This document shows, piece by piece, positions 25,297 to 35,255 of a DNA stretch of 64,000 nt (positions are counted from its first letter, which is position 1; the number at the start of each line of letters is the position of its first letter). Source of the stretch: a bacterium. Lineage in GTDB: Bacteria > Bacillota > Bacilli > Lactobacillales > Streptococcaceae. The stretch is from the NCBI GenBank assembly GCA_905221375.1, contig CAJNCY010000010.1:1-64000 (forward strand), in the 5' to 3' direction. A program made the position numbers and the translations under genes. The notes under the pieces were generated by a model. The model saw only the letters and a program-made list of their open reading frames with translations, had not been told where the DNA came from and did no database searches.

Positions 25297-25335
25297 TTTA
25301 CCAGTTAATTATATCACAAGCAAAAAAAGAGTCAA
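25297..25335 (-). promoter_or_regulatory. adcRCBA promoter with AdcR operator
   Basis: Minus-strand TTGACT (25330-25335), 16-base spacer, TATAAT (25308-25313). It is immediately followed by TTAACTGGTAAA (25297-25308), one mismatch from the AdcR consensus TTAACNNGTTAA. The operator covers the -10 edge and the predicted start, so binding should block transcription. Confidence 0.85.
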
Positions 25336-25360
25336 GAAAAAACGTGAAAACTAGTTTCAT
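25336..25360 (-). terminator. Weak terminator candidate after dltD
   Basis: Minus-strand ATGAAA-ctagt-TTTCAC hairpin followed by GTTTTTTC. The stem is only about six pairs. It sits between the dltD stop and the adcR promoter. Confidence 0.4.
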
Positions 25361-25381
25361 TCTTGAACTCTTCTATATTAT

Positions 25382-26885
<1,504 letters not shown>

Positions 26886-26894
26886 TTATTTCCT

Positions 26895-28139
26895 TTATTT
26901 TTTAAACCATAAATCATTCAAGAATCCAGAAAAGATTAAGAATGACAGCATGACGACATGGAAGGTCACAACCATGCCAAGCAACTGAATCCAGCGATTC
27001 TCAGGTAGAGCAGCTTTCCCTGCTTTTTTCCGTTCCTTATTAAGCGTTTTTTTCTTGCGAATCCAAGCATCATTAATGACCAAGCCTAATCCATGAAAGA
27101 GTCCATAGGCGATATAGTACCAAGTCACTCCATGCCAAAATCCCATAATCAGCATATTTACAATATAAGCCACGCTTGAGGTTACATTGCGATTCTTAAA
27201 GACCTTCTTTCTGGTTAACACCATCACCATCCGCATAAAGACAAAGTCACGGAACCAGAAAGAGAGACTCATATGCCAGCGATTCCAAAATTCCTTTAAA
27301 TCCCTTGATAAAAAAGGTTTGTTAAAGTTGATAGGGCTACGAATTCCCATCAAATTTGAAATGGCTAAGGCAAACATAGAGTAACCTGCAAAATCAAAGA
27401 AGAGCTCCAGACCAAATGTATACATAACTGCCAAGGCATAGAGGTTAAAGAAGCCACCTGACTGCAAGGCTAAATTCTTCAAAGGAGGCAACAAGGTCTC
27501 TCCTAAAACATGAGCTAAGATAAACTTATATAAAAATCCCCACATGATATAGCGAACAGATTCATCCAGCATATCCATCAACTCATCTCGCTCAGGAATG
27601 GTCTGATAATTTTCATTAAAACGCTTAAAGCGATCGATTGGACCACTTGAAAAAGTCGGCATGAAGAGAAGGAAACGAAGGAATTCCCAGAGGGTAAAAT
27701 CCTTAATCACTCCATCTCTCAGCTCGATGATAATCCCAACCGAACGAAAGGTCAGGTAAGAAATTCCCAAAAATCCAAGCAAAGACTGCGTTCCATTGAT
27801 AGCTGGCTGCACCTTAACAAAGATAATCGGAAGTAGGGACAGAAAACTAACTAAGTAGAAGACCCACTTGCCATCCTTGCTTTTTCGATAATGCTTGTAG
27901 AAAAGCAGGAGCAATATTTCCCAGCAAAGGTAAATACCCAAGGCAGCCAACTGATTGGTCTTCCCACCCACCAACATAGTGACGATAAAGAAGAGACTAA
28001 CCAATACCTCGTACCAGGCAAAGCGTTTCTTGAAAAAGAGACCGATAAAGATGGGCAAGGTTGCAGCAATCACATAAACAAAATACTGAGGATTGCCATA
28101 TGGCTCTAAATGAGGAAGCTGTTGAAAGAACTCCATCAT
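26895..28139 (-). CDS. dltB: D-alanyl transfer O-acyltransferase DltB (MBOAT)
   Basis: A polytopic membrane O-acyltransferase of 414 residues that moves D-alanine across the membrane with DltC and DltD. MBOAT landmarks are [35 protein letters not shown] and the catalytic His region [17 protein letters not shown]. Its start overlaps the dltA stop (ATGA), indicating translational coupling. Confidence 0.96.
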   Translation of the reverse strand: MMEFFQQLPHLEPYGNPQYFVYVIAATLPIFIGLFFKKRFAWYEVLVSLFFIVTMLVGGKTNQLAALGIYLCWEILLLLFYKHYRKSKDGKWVFYLVSFLSLLPIIFVKVQPAINGTQSLLGFLGISYLTFRSVGIIIELRDGVIKDFTLWEFLRFLLFMPTFSSGPIDRFKRFNENYQTIPERDELMDMLDESVRYIMWGFLYKFILAHVLGETLLPPLKNLALQSGGFFNLYALAVMYTFGLELFFDFAGYSMFALAISNLMGIRSPINFNKPFLSRDLKEFWNRWHMSLSFWFRDFVFMRMVMVLTRKKVFKNRNVTSSVAYIVNMLIMGFWHGVTWYYIAYGLFHGLGLVINDAWIRKKKTLNKERKKAGKAALPENRWIQLLGMVVTFHVVMLSFLIFSGFLNDLWFKK

Positions 28140-29686
28140 CTCTTATTCACCTCGTTAATCAATCCTTTGATGTCAATCTTTCCATTTGGAGTCAGTGGCA
28201 AACTGTCTCGATAAAGGAATTTAGACGGCATCATGTAGGACATCATGATATCTGTTAAATCTTCCTTGATAGCCTTGGTAATATCAATATCTCGCTCAAA
28301 CTGCTCACGAACACCGTCTTTCAAGATGACATAAGCCAATAGATTTTGTACCTTGTGGTCCTTGTTATAACGCGGTACTGCGACAGCAGACTCGATATAG
28401 CGAGACTTATTAAGATTTTGAGAGACATCTTCTAACTCGATGCGGTAACCGTTGAACTTAATTTGGAAGTCCATGCGTCCGCCGTAGAGAAGCAAGCCCT
28501 CATCTGTCATGGTTCCCACATCTCCTGTATGGTAGGCTGGCAGACCTTCAAACTCAAAGAAGGCTTCTGCCGTTTTTTCAGGATTGTTCATATAACCTTT
28601 TGAAACAGCTGGCCCAGAAACAATGATTTCTCCCTGTTCGCCATTTGGCAGTTTATTTCCTTCCTCGTCAATGATAAAGGTTGGAGAATCAGCCTTGGTA
28701 TAGCCAATTGGTAGGCGCTTGAGAGTCGCTAACATCTCGTCTGTCACGGCGACAGCCGATAGGGCTACTGTCGCTTCTGTTGGGCCATAGGCATTGATAA
28801 TACGGGCATGTGGGAAACGCTCACGCAGTTTTTGAGCCGTTTTGACCGTCAATTCTTCGCCATCAAAGTAGAAATGCGTGATGCCAGGCATTTTCTCACT
28901 GTTGAAGTCTTCAGACAACATGGCCATATCCGCAAAGGATGGTGTTGAAGTCCAGATAGCGATTGGCAATGAAAAGATGGTCGCAAAGAGTTGCTTAAAG
29001 TCCTGAGTAATGGCAGAAGGAAGAGCGAAAAGCGTACCACCAAGCGCCAAGGTCGGTGCCCAGTACATGACAGACAGGTCAAAAGAATAAGGTGGCTGAG
29101 CCAGCATTTGTGGACGACTTGGCGTCGCAAATTCCTTGTCCGTAATCATCCAATTGGTAAAGCTGAGGAGATTATCATGTGAAATCTGCACTCCCTTTGG
29201 CTTACCAGTCGTACCAGAAGTAAAGATGATATAGTAATTATCATCGCCCTTGACTGGATGCGTGATTTCATAGTTATTCCCTTGAGCAAAGGCTTCTTGA
29301 ACCTGAGCTAGAGTCATCATCGGTGTAGAAACCTGCTCTAATGGAAAATCTGAAATGGCAATAATCAAGCTTGGCTCTGCCACTTCTAAAATAGCCGAAA
29401 CTCGCTCCAAGGCCGAATGACTATCAATTGGAATGTAGGCATGTCCTGACTTAGTCAGCGCTACAAAAGTTGCCAACATTTCATATTCTTGGCCACCAAA
29501 AACAACCACAGGAGACTTCTTAGGCAAGCCTAGTTGGTCAATGGCTGCAGCCAAACTATCCGAATCAGCCTTCAAATCTCCATAAGTGTGTTCCTGCCCT
29601 AAAACATTATAGACAGGATAGCTAGGCTGTGTCTGAGCAAAATGCTCAATGGTTTCAATCATATCTGCTATTGGTTTATTTGACAC
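28136..29686 (-). CDS. dltA: D-alanine--poly(phosphoribitol)/D-alanyl carrier ligase DltA
   Basis: A 516-residue adenylating enzyme that activates D-alanine with ATP and loads DltC. ANL-family motifs are present: the P-loop [54 protein letters not shown] and the catalytic Lys in [12 protein letters not shown]. It follows dltX by about 20 bases. D-alanylation reduces surface negative charge and affects antimicrobial peptide resistance and autolysis. Confidence 0.97.
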   Translation of the reverse strand: MSNKPIADMIETIEHFAQTQPSYPVYNVLGQEHTYGDLKADSDSLAAAIDQLGLPKKSPVVVFGGQEYEMLATFVALTKSGHAYIPIDSHSALERVSAILEVAEPSLIIAISDFPLEQVSTPMMTLAQVQEAFAQGNNYEITHPVKGDDNYYIIFTSGTTGKPKGVQISHDNLLSFTNWMITDKEFATPSRPQMLAQPPYSFDLSVMYWAPTLALGGTLFALPSAITQDFKQLFATIFSLPIAIWTSTPSFADMAMLSEDFNSEKMPGITHFYFDGEELTVKTAQKLRERFPHARIINAYGPTEATVALSAVAVTDEMLATLKRLPIGYTKADSPTFIIDEEGNKLPNGEQGEIIVSGPAVSKGYMNNPEKTAEAFFEFEGLPAYHTGDVGTMTDEGLLLYGGRMDFQIKFNGYRIELEDVSQNLNKSRYIESAVAVPRYNKDHKVQNLLAYVILKDGVREQFERDIDITKAIKEDLTDIMMSYMMPSKFLYRDSLPLTPNGKIDIKGLINEVNKR

Positions 29687-29706
29687 AATAGGGATTCTCC
29701 TTCAAG

Positions 29707-29838
29707 TTAAAATTCATTATAGATAAAGCTTCCTTGACCCTGACCAAGATAGCTAAAGAAGTAAAGCAGCCCTAGAAAGATAAGAAAATACAAGGCTGTC
29801 CGACCAAGAAAGAGGTACAATTCTTTTCTCTGTTTCAT
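29707..29838 (-). CDS. dltX: Small D-alanylation membrane protein DltX
   Basis: A 43-residue protein, MKQRKELYLFLG... with one membrane segment (TALYFLIFLGLLYFFSY) and a conserved-looking C-terminus GQGQGSFIYNEF. This is the size, position and C-terminal pattern of DltX (DUF3687-type), which sits upstream of dltA in many Firmicutes. Its ATG has a poor ribosome binding site. It overlaps the TGA of a five-codon upstream ORF (ATG at 29853), so coupling is possible. Confidence 0.85.
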   Translation of the reverse strand: MKQRKELYLFLGRTALYFLIFLGLLYFFSYLGQGQGSFIYNEF

Positions 29839-29907
29839 CAAGAAAAACCATTCATTTCTGTAATTTTTGCTAAATAAGATAGACTCTTACTATAGTATTT
29901 TTCTACT

Positions 29908-29937
29908 ATTGTACCACTTTATAGACTAGTTTTTCAA
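29908..29937 (-). promoter_or_regulatory. Promoter of the dlt operon
   Basis: Minus-strand TTGAAA (29932-29937), 18-base spacer, TACAAT (29908-29913) preceded by TGG. It is about 70 bases upstream of dltX. Confidence 0.65.
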
Positions 29938-30070
29938 TTGTTTACCGTACATTTTCACTAGATTTCAGTTTATTTTAAGAATTATGCGGTTTTTCTATGT
30001 ATATTTCAAATAGAGTGATCCTGGGCAAAAACTCAATTTCAGTAGAAAATGAAGGGAATCTTTCCATAAT

Positions 30071-30117
30071 AAAACGCACAATATCAAGTTTTTTCAACAC
30101 CTGATACTATGCGCTTT
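30071..30117 (-). terminator. Terminator of the MFS gene, also dispersed repeat copy B
   Basis: Minus-strand stem CGCATAGTATCA/TGATATTGTGCG, 12 pairs including two G-U, followed by TTTTATT. The adjacent sequence to about 30135 matches the intergenic segment 21244-21298, so this hairpin belongs to a dispersed element. The rest of the 29839-30148 gap holds only the dlt promoter. Confidence 0.75.
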
Positions 30118-30148
30118 TCTGATTTTTAAAGACTTTTTAACCAGTCTC

Positions 30149-31327
30149 TCATTTAAAATAATCTCGTCTGATATAAATTAAAATAGCTTCTATCATCAGA
30201 CAAATGGCTGATAGCCAAAAACTTATGCTAATACCAAAACTCTCAGTAATATAGCTCATTAGCAAAACAAATACTGAAAATGCTAATGTCGAAATCACTT
30301 CAAGAACGGAATAGACATTAACCAAGTTATTTTCCTCTACTGTTTCCTGAAGAAATACACTTTCAGGAACTTCTTTTAGCTGCGATAACATACCAACTAA
30401 AGCTGAAAATAATAAAAACATCTGTGCATTTGGAAAAAATAGAATAGTCAGCGTCACTATTGCCATGCCTACAAGAGAAAAAAGAATACTTTCCCATTTA
30501 GCAGCGAGAAACTTTTCAGATAGCCTAAAAGCAATTAAGCCACTAATTATAATCCCAATAGAGTATGCTGTATTAGAATATCCCCAGTAACTTTCCGTTT
30601 CATTTAATAACTCAGTTACAAAGACAAGTATGATAGACGAAACCCAAATCGTATTTGAGAAAATTTCAAATAAATTTGCTGATACAAAAAGTCTTAATCT
30701 AGGATCTCTGGCAACTAACTTCCAACCTTTGAGCAAAATTTCAAGATTAGTTTCTGACTCTAGCACCTCCACTTCAGCCTTCGGAAGAAATAACATCAGA
30801 AAGCTAGAAATGATATACAAGATTAAAATGATAAACGTGGTAGGTAAGAGACCAATTGTTGCAAACAAGAGTCCACCTAAGCCCCAACCCACTAACTGAA
30901 CAGCTTCACCAGTCATTGACAAGGCTGAGTTAGCCTTGCCCAAATCGGTCGCATAGCGTGGCACAATAGCATAGGAAACAGGTGCAGCAAAACCATCTAA
31001 TATTGAAATTGCCACAACAAATAGATAGGTTACCAAAGGCGCTACGGATTGCATTACGGTAAACATTCCTACCAATATCGCCAATAATATGGTCTTTCCA
31101 AATTGGGATAAAGATAAAACCCTATTTAGCGCTATCCTTTTAGTAACTAAAGGAACTAAAAGACTCGCAACAAAAGAGGATATCCCTATTAAAATGGGAA
31201 CTAGTGACGTGGCAATTACTGATTTTGAAATAATGTATATGTTAGCAATGATTGTTACTCTAAAGAAAATATCTGCTAAATTTGCAAACAATTGAGAGAC
31301 TAACAACTTGATAAATGAATTAGACAT
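30149..31327 (-). CDS. MFS transporter (macrolide-efflux-like family)
   Basis: A 392-residue integral membrane protein with about 12 hydrophobic segments, of the MFS_3/MefA-like type (N-terminus MSNSFIKLLVSQLFANLADIFFRV; central acidic loop KAEVEVLESETNLEILLKGW). AGGAGC lies five bases before the ATG. It follows an ABC exporter and an Rgg regulator on the same strand, separated by about 210 bases. It could export a small molecule or peptide, or confer self-protection; the substrate is unknown. Confidence 0.8.
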   Translation of the reverse strand: MSNSFIKLLVSQLFANLADIFFRVTIIANIYIISKSVIATSLVPILIGISSFVASLLVPLVTKRIALNRVLSLSQFGKTILLAILVGMFTVMQSVAPLVTYLFVVAISILDGFAAPVSYAIVPRYATDLGKANSALSMTGEAVQLVGWGLGGLLFATIGLLPTTFIILILYIISSFLMLFLPKAEVEVLESETNLEILLKGWKLVARDPRLRLFVSANLFEIFSNTIWVSSIILVFVTELLNETESYWGYSNTAYSIGIIISGLIAFRLSEKFLAAKWESILFSLVGMAIVTLTILFFPNAQMFLLFSALVGMLSQLKEVPESVFLQETVEENNLVNVYSVLEVISTLAFSVFVLLMSYITESFGISISFWLSAICLMIEAILIYIRRDYFK

Positions 31328-31538
31328 GTAACGCTCCTATAACATAAAAATATTTAACTGATAAATGGTATAGTAGACTTTGTTTGATAACTATTTGACA
31401 CAAGATTAGGTGGTCAGAAATTGAATTTTTAACATTCCAACTTAGCCATAGTTTTTAGTTCTCACATCTTTAAATCAGCTAAAACAATCCATAATATAGA
31501 ATATATATTATAGCTTGTAAGATGCCGAACAAGTCTAT

Positions 31539-33116
31539 TTATTTTATTCTATATTTTCCCAAATCAATTACTTGATTATAAACCGTTTCTGAATCAATAT
31601 GATGAGCAACTTCAATCAAAATGATAGGCAACTGCAAAAGTAACTGGCGCACTTGATATGCATTGTCCTTGTCTAAGGATGATGTAACCTCATCCGCCAA
31701 CACAATGTCTTTTTGTCGAAGCAGACAGCGAACTAATTCAAGTCGTAAACGTTGTCCACCTGAAATGTTTTCTCCATTATTTATCAGTTGATAATCCAAG
31801 ATATTGGTGATTTCATTCGTCAAGCCAACTTGTTCTAGGCAACAGAGTAATTCTTTATCCGAAATCTCCTGTCCTAATGTTAAATTTTCTCGGATTGTCC
31901 CATGTCTGAAAAATGGATTCTGAGAGATATAAGCGACATTCCCTTGATAATGAGTAAATTCTCGACCTGATTTATCACGTACGATAATTCTACCACTATT
32001 CGGACTTATCTTTCCTGCTACCAACTGTAGGAGAGTTGACTTTCCGGTACCACTAGCTCCCTTTATTAAAACTTTACTTGGCTTAGTTAATCTAAGTGAC
32101 AAATCATAAAAGAGCACTTGCTCTCCAACCTGTTTTGAAACGCCCTCCAAAACTAGCTCAGCTAAAGATTCGACTGTCGGATATGATGTTTCTAAACAAG
32201 ATTCTTCCAATAATGAAAATATTTTTTCTTTCACTGTTTGCGATCGCTGTATATCAGATATGCTATACATAATTCTTTGAATAGGTCCGCTAAGATTCAT
32301 TGTAGCTATATACATAGAGACCAAACTAGCTGTTGTTAACTCTATACCACTCTTTTGTAATAAAAGACCAAGTGCAAGAGGTAGTACCTGACTAAGGAAT
32401 TCTAAAGGACCATTGAAAAAATAAACGACATTACTAGTCCATTCATTTTTCCAACGAGCATTCTCGTAACACTCGTTGTTTTTTCTCATCTTAGCAAAGT
32501 TTTCTTTACTAGCACCATAAAAATAGATCGTATCTGCTCCCTTAAAAAAATCTCCTACAGATAGATGAAAAGCTTTTTGCATTTCCGAAAAATTTGCACC
32601 ACTTTTCATTAAACGATTATTCATTACCCATTGAGGTAATGGTCGAAGAAAAGAAAACACGATAAAAACAAGACCAAGCCAAAAATTTTGCACCAAAATA
32701 AAAACAATCGTTGTACAAAGTATAAAAACTCTTCCAACTATCATATCCAGGGGTAAAAAGAAGCGATTATAGAGCAGTTCCATATCTTGTGTAACAATTG
32801 AAACTTTTTCATCATATACAACATTTTCTTTCAAAAATAGTTTCTTAATAAGCTGATCTTTTAACCGAATTTGCATATGACGCTGCAAATTATTACTGAC
32901 AAAATTTGCTAGCAACATCGTGCTATAAAAAAACAGGTGTAAACACAGGCCATATAAAACAAAGTATGAAATTGTACCAATTGTAAGTTGCTCTTCACGA
33001 ATATTCAATAGCTTATCCAATAACAATGGCTTTATTAGAGCCATCCCACTATTCAAAAGCACTCCTATTAAAAAATAGATAAAAATATTAGTTTTAATGT
33101 ATTTTAGAAATTTCAT
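31539..33116 (-). CDS. ABC exporter, fused membrane and ATPase domains
   Basis: A 525-residue half-transporter with a six-helix ABC membrane domain (about 1-300) and an ATPase domain (about 330-525). Motifs are Walker A GASGTGKSTLLQ, Q-loop NVAYISQNPFF, signature NISGGQRLRLEL, Walker B IVLADEVTSSLD and switch His in EVAHHID. No C39 peptidase domain is present, so it would not process a double-glycine leader itself. It lies downstream of the small peptide ORF and a terminator, and is probably transcribed from the same Rgg-controlled region by read-through. It resembles exporters of peptide or RiPP clusters. Confidence 0.87.
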   Translation of the reverse strand: MKFLKYIKTNIFIYFLIGVLLNSGMALIKPLLLDKLLNIREEQLTIGTISYFVLYGLCLHLFFYSTMLLANFVSNNLQRHMQIRLKDQLIKKLFLKENVVYDEKVSIVTQDMELLYNRFFLPLDMIVGRVFILCTTIVFILVQNFWLGLVFIVFSFLRPLPQWVMNNRLMKSGANFSEMQKAFHLSVGDFFKGADTIYFYGASKENFAKMRKNNECYENARWKNEWTSNVVYFFNGPLEFLSQVLPLALGLLLQKSGIELTTASLVSMYIATMNLSGPIQRIMYSISDIQRSQTVKEKIFSLLEESCLETSYPTVESLAELVLEGVSKQVGEQVLFYDLSLRLTKPSKVLIKGASGTGKSTLLQLVAGKISPNSGRIIVRDKSGREFTHYQGNVAYISQNPFFRHGTIRENLTLGQEISDKELLCCLEQVGLTNEITNILDYQLINNGENISGGQRLRLELVRCLLRQKDIVLADEVTSSLDKDNAYQVRQLLLQLPIILIEVAHHIDSETVYNQVIDLGKYRIK

Positions 33117-33150
33117 AAATAAGCCTATCTAAAAGAAAGCGAATAGATAT

Positions 33151-33197
33151 AAAAGCCTCAGTCTAAAATTTATAAACAAATTAACTCCAACTGAGAC
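33151..33197 (-). terminator. Hairpin between peptide ORF and ABC exporter
   Basis: Minus-strand stem GTCTCAGT/ACTGAGGC (one G-U) with a loop containing AATTT-gtttata-AAATT, followed by TTTTAT. It could let the peptide be made in excess over its transporter, as in many bacteriocin operons. Confidence 0.6.
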
Positions 33198-33236
33198 TAT
33201 ACAATAATTTAATTAACCTATATATGATGCTGTTTA

Positions 33237-33320
33237 TTAAGAATAATTATTGTTACTATTGAAGAATAATTCTCCTGTTTCACTTTTCTTTCTTAAAATA
33301 TATGGAGATAGAACTTGCAT
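33237..33320 (-). CDS. Small peptide ORF upstream of the ABC exporter (27 aa)
   Basis: The ATG at 33320 is preceded by GAGGT at seven bases; an in-frame ATG at 33341 would give 34 residues. The peptide starts MQVLSPYILRKKS and ends GELFFNSNNNYS. It has no signal peptide and no double glycine. Two readings are possible. It may be a secreted or modified peptide precursor exported by the adjacent ABC protein. Or it may be the surviving N-terminus of a lost maturase, because LSPYILR...GELFFN recalls the start of PqqD-like or radical-SAM RiPP enzymes; that resemblance is from memory. Confidence 0.4.
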   Translation of the reverse strand: MQVLSPYILRKKSETGELFFNSNNNYS

Positions 33321-33374
33321 ATTAAATACCTCAAAATTCATAATTATGGTGACAACTTCGAAAAATCCTATCGC

Positions 33375-33464
33375 TCAAATACAATGAACTGATAAAACAA
33401 CCGTAATTGAAATTTCTAAAGACAATTCTACCAAAATATTATTTCGAGATACTTCCTTTCCCAT
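33375..33464 (-). CDS. Tiny hydrophobic ORF directly after rgg (29 aa)
   Basis: It begins ten bases after the Rgg stop, has a charged start (MGKEVSRNN) and a hydrophobic end (ISITVVLSVHCI). Charge-then-hydrophobic layout next to an Rgg gene recalls SHP pheromone precursors, but the sequence lacks their usual Lys-rich start and Gly/Ile-rich tail. No good ribosome binding site is seen. It may be spurious. Confidence 0.25.
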   Translation of the reverse strand: MGKEVSRNNILVELSLEISITVVLSVHCI

Positions 33465-33473
33465 ATCTGCACA

Positions 33474-34337
33474 CTACCCTTTATCTGCTAAAATTTTTTC
33501 TAAGTGCCTTTCATAAGTCTTTGCTAAGTTGTTACTTCCCGCTAATTTCATTGCTCCAATACACTTCCTCATTTCAATAATTGCTTTACAATCCATCTCT
33601 TTTTTGTATCGATACAGATGTTGTGCATACTGAAACACCAACCGTTCATAAATTTCTATCTCGGTGAAAAAGCATTGATTCAGTTGCTTTTCAAAATATA
33701 AAGCATCAAGAAATTTTCCTCTTTCAATACATGTGATATATCCGTTTAATAGCATAGATGAAATCAATCGTCTATTATTAGGAATTTCTTTATAAAAATC
33801 AGAACGTCTAGACATCTCTCTAGCCAAAAGCATGAAGACATCGTGTTTTAGGACATCTAACGTATTTGAAAAAATCAATAATTCATAGTATCCCCAATAT
33901 TCAACACTAAATAGATAATCAGTTAGATAAGATAAATCATCACCAGAATAATAAGCTTCTCCCGATAAATCTTGTAAACGAATTTTTAATAAAATAATGT
34001 TAAGCTTATGAAATTTCTCTTGTTTAGAATCTGACTCCATCTGAGAATAAAGTAATTTTTTCAACCCATCAACATCATGATTTGATACAAAATGCCTAAC
34101 CTTTGATAAGAGTTCGTTCAGTTCATCACGATGAAAATCATGAACAGCATACATAAATTCGTCAATAGGTATGTTAATTTCATCCAAAATAGCCATAAAT
34201 TTTGAAATGGTTAAATCAGTCTCTCCCTTTTCAAAACGTGAGAGCTGCGATGTTGATATACCAGCTTTTTCGACATCTTTTAAGCGAAACCCTCTAGATT
34301 CTCGAAACTTTTTAAAAATTTCTCCAAATTTTTTCAT
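33474..34337 (-). CDS. Rgg/GadR/MutR-family transcriptional regulator
   Basis: A 287-residue cytosolic regulator. The N-terminal HTH_3 domain (about 1-60: FRLKDVEKAGISTSQLSRFEKGETDLTISKF) is followed by a long alpha-helical, TPR-like peptide-binding domain. GGAGAG precedes the ATG. Rgg proteins sense short imported peptides and switch neighbouring genes. The target here is probably the peptide-exporter region directly downstream on the same strand. The region is AT-rich compared with flanking core genes, in keeping with an accessory insertion between dlt and glp. Confidence 0.88.
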   Translation of the reverse strand: MKKFGEIFKKFRESRGFRLKDVEKAGISTSQLSRFEKGETDLTISKFMAILDEINIPIDEFMYAVHDFHRDELNELLSKVRHFVSNHDVDGLKKLLYSQMESDSKQEKFHKLNIILLKIRLQDLSGEAYYSGDDLSYLTDYLFSVEYWGYYELLIFSNTLDVLKHDVFMLLAREMSRRSDFYKEIPNNRRLISSMLLNGYITCIERGKFLDALYFEKQLNQCFFTEIEIYERLVFQYAQHLYRYKKEMDCKAIIEMRKCIGAMKLAGSNNLAKTYERHLEKILADKG

Positions 34338-34427
34338 AGTATCTCTCCAATAATCATATATGGGAATAGTTTTTAATTTTTAATATTTTAGCATAAAATA
34401 GCAGAAAACAAAAGTGATGGTTTTTAC

Positions 34428-34460
34428 ATGAAAAAGCCTGAGATTTTCATCTCAAGCTTT
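34428..34460 (-). terminator. Terminator of the glp operon
   Basis: Minus-strand stem AAAGCTTGAGAT-gaaa-ATCTCAGGCTTT (one mismatch), followed by TTTT. Confidence 0.85.
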
Positions 34461-34481
34461 TCAACATAATTGTTTTCTAGA

Positions 34482-35186
34482 TTAGAAAAGTGAGAATACA
34501 AGCACGGCCAAGGCTGCACCGATAACAGGTCCCACAACAGGAATCCAGGCATAAGACCAGTCTCCGTCTCCCTTGTTTGAAATTGGAAGGATACTGTGCA
34601 TGATACGAGGTCCAAGGTCACGCGCTGGGTTCAAGGCATAACCTGTTGTCCCACCTAGTGATAGACCGATACCGACAATCAAGGTACCCACTGCAAAGGT
34701 TCCGATACCTGCCTGAAAATCGTAAAGACCCAAAGCAAAAATTGTCAACACCAAAACAAAGGTTCCAAGGATTTCACTAATCAAGTTTGATACAGTATCT
34801 TTGATGGCTGGTCCTGTGCTGAAAGTAGCTAAAATATTTCCTGCATTTTCTTCTGCCTCATAATGCGGCTTGAATTGTAACCAAACCAAAATCTGACCCA
34901 GCATAGCCCCTGCGAACTGGGCTAAGATATAAGGAAATACGGAAGCCCAAGGCAAACCACCTTTCAAGGCCACACCAATCGTCACAGCTGGGTTTAAATG
35001 AGCTGGACTAAGCTTGCCAGATACAAAGACCGCAACTGCAACTGCAATCCCCCAACCCATAGTAATCACAATCCAACCTGAGCTGTTGCTCTTGGTTTTA
35101 GGAAGAACCACACCTGCAACAACACCATTTCCTAGAAGAATCAGGATTAAAGTCCCCAAAAATTCTCCAAATAATTCATTCATCAT
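34482..35186 (-). CDS. glpF: Glycerol uptake facilitator GlpF
   Basis: An aquaglyceroporin of 234 residues from MMNELFGEFLGTLILILLGN; GGAGA lies just upstream, and the longer ORF to 35240 has no support. The two channel motifs are AHLNPAVTIG and YALNPARDLG, with six membrane helices. The Arg-Asp in NPARDLGPR is typical for the glycerol branch. It is the last gene after glpK and glpO; together they import glycerol, phosphorylate it and oxidise it to DHAP. Confidence 0.95.
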   Translation of the reverse strand: MMNELFGEFLGTLILILLGNGVVAGVVLPKTKSNSSGWIVITMGWGIAVAVAVFVSGKLSPAHLNPAVTIGVALKGGLPWASVFPYILAQFAGAMLGQILVWLQFKPHYEAEENAGNILATFSTGPAIKDTVSNLISEILGTFVLVLTIFALGLYDFQAGIGTFAVGTLIVGIGLSLGGTTGYALNPARDLGPRIMHSILPISNKGDGDWSYAWIPVVGPVIGAALAVLVFSLF

Positions 35187-35255
35187 CTTTCTGTCTCCAT
35201 TAAAAAGAAGGGGCGGGCGACAAGGAGTCCTGCCCTCCACCTCTTTTCCTTTTTC

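Noticed and set aside
33117-33473. Typical SHP pheromone gene on either strand
   Set aside because: No ORF with the usual Lys-rich start and hydrophobic Gly/Ile-rich C-terminus; only short plus-strand frames such as a 12-codon one without a ribosome site.
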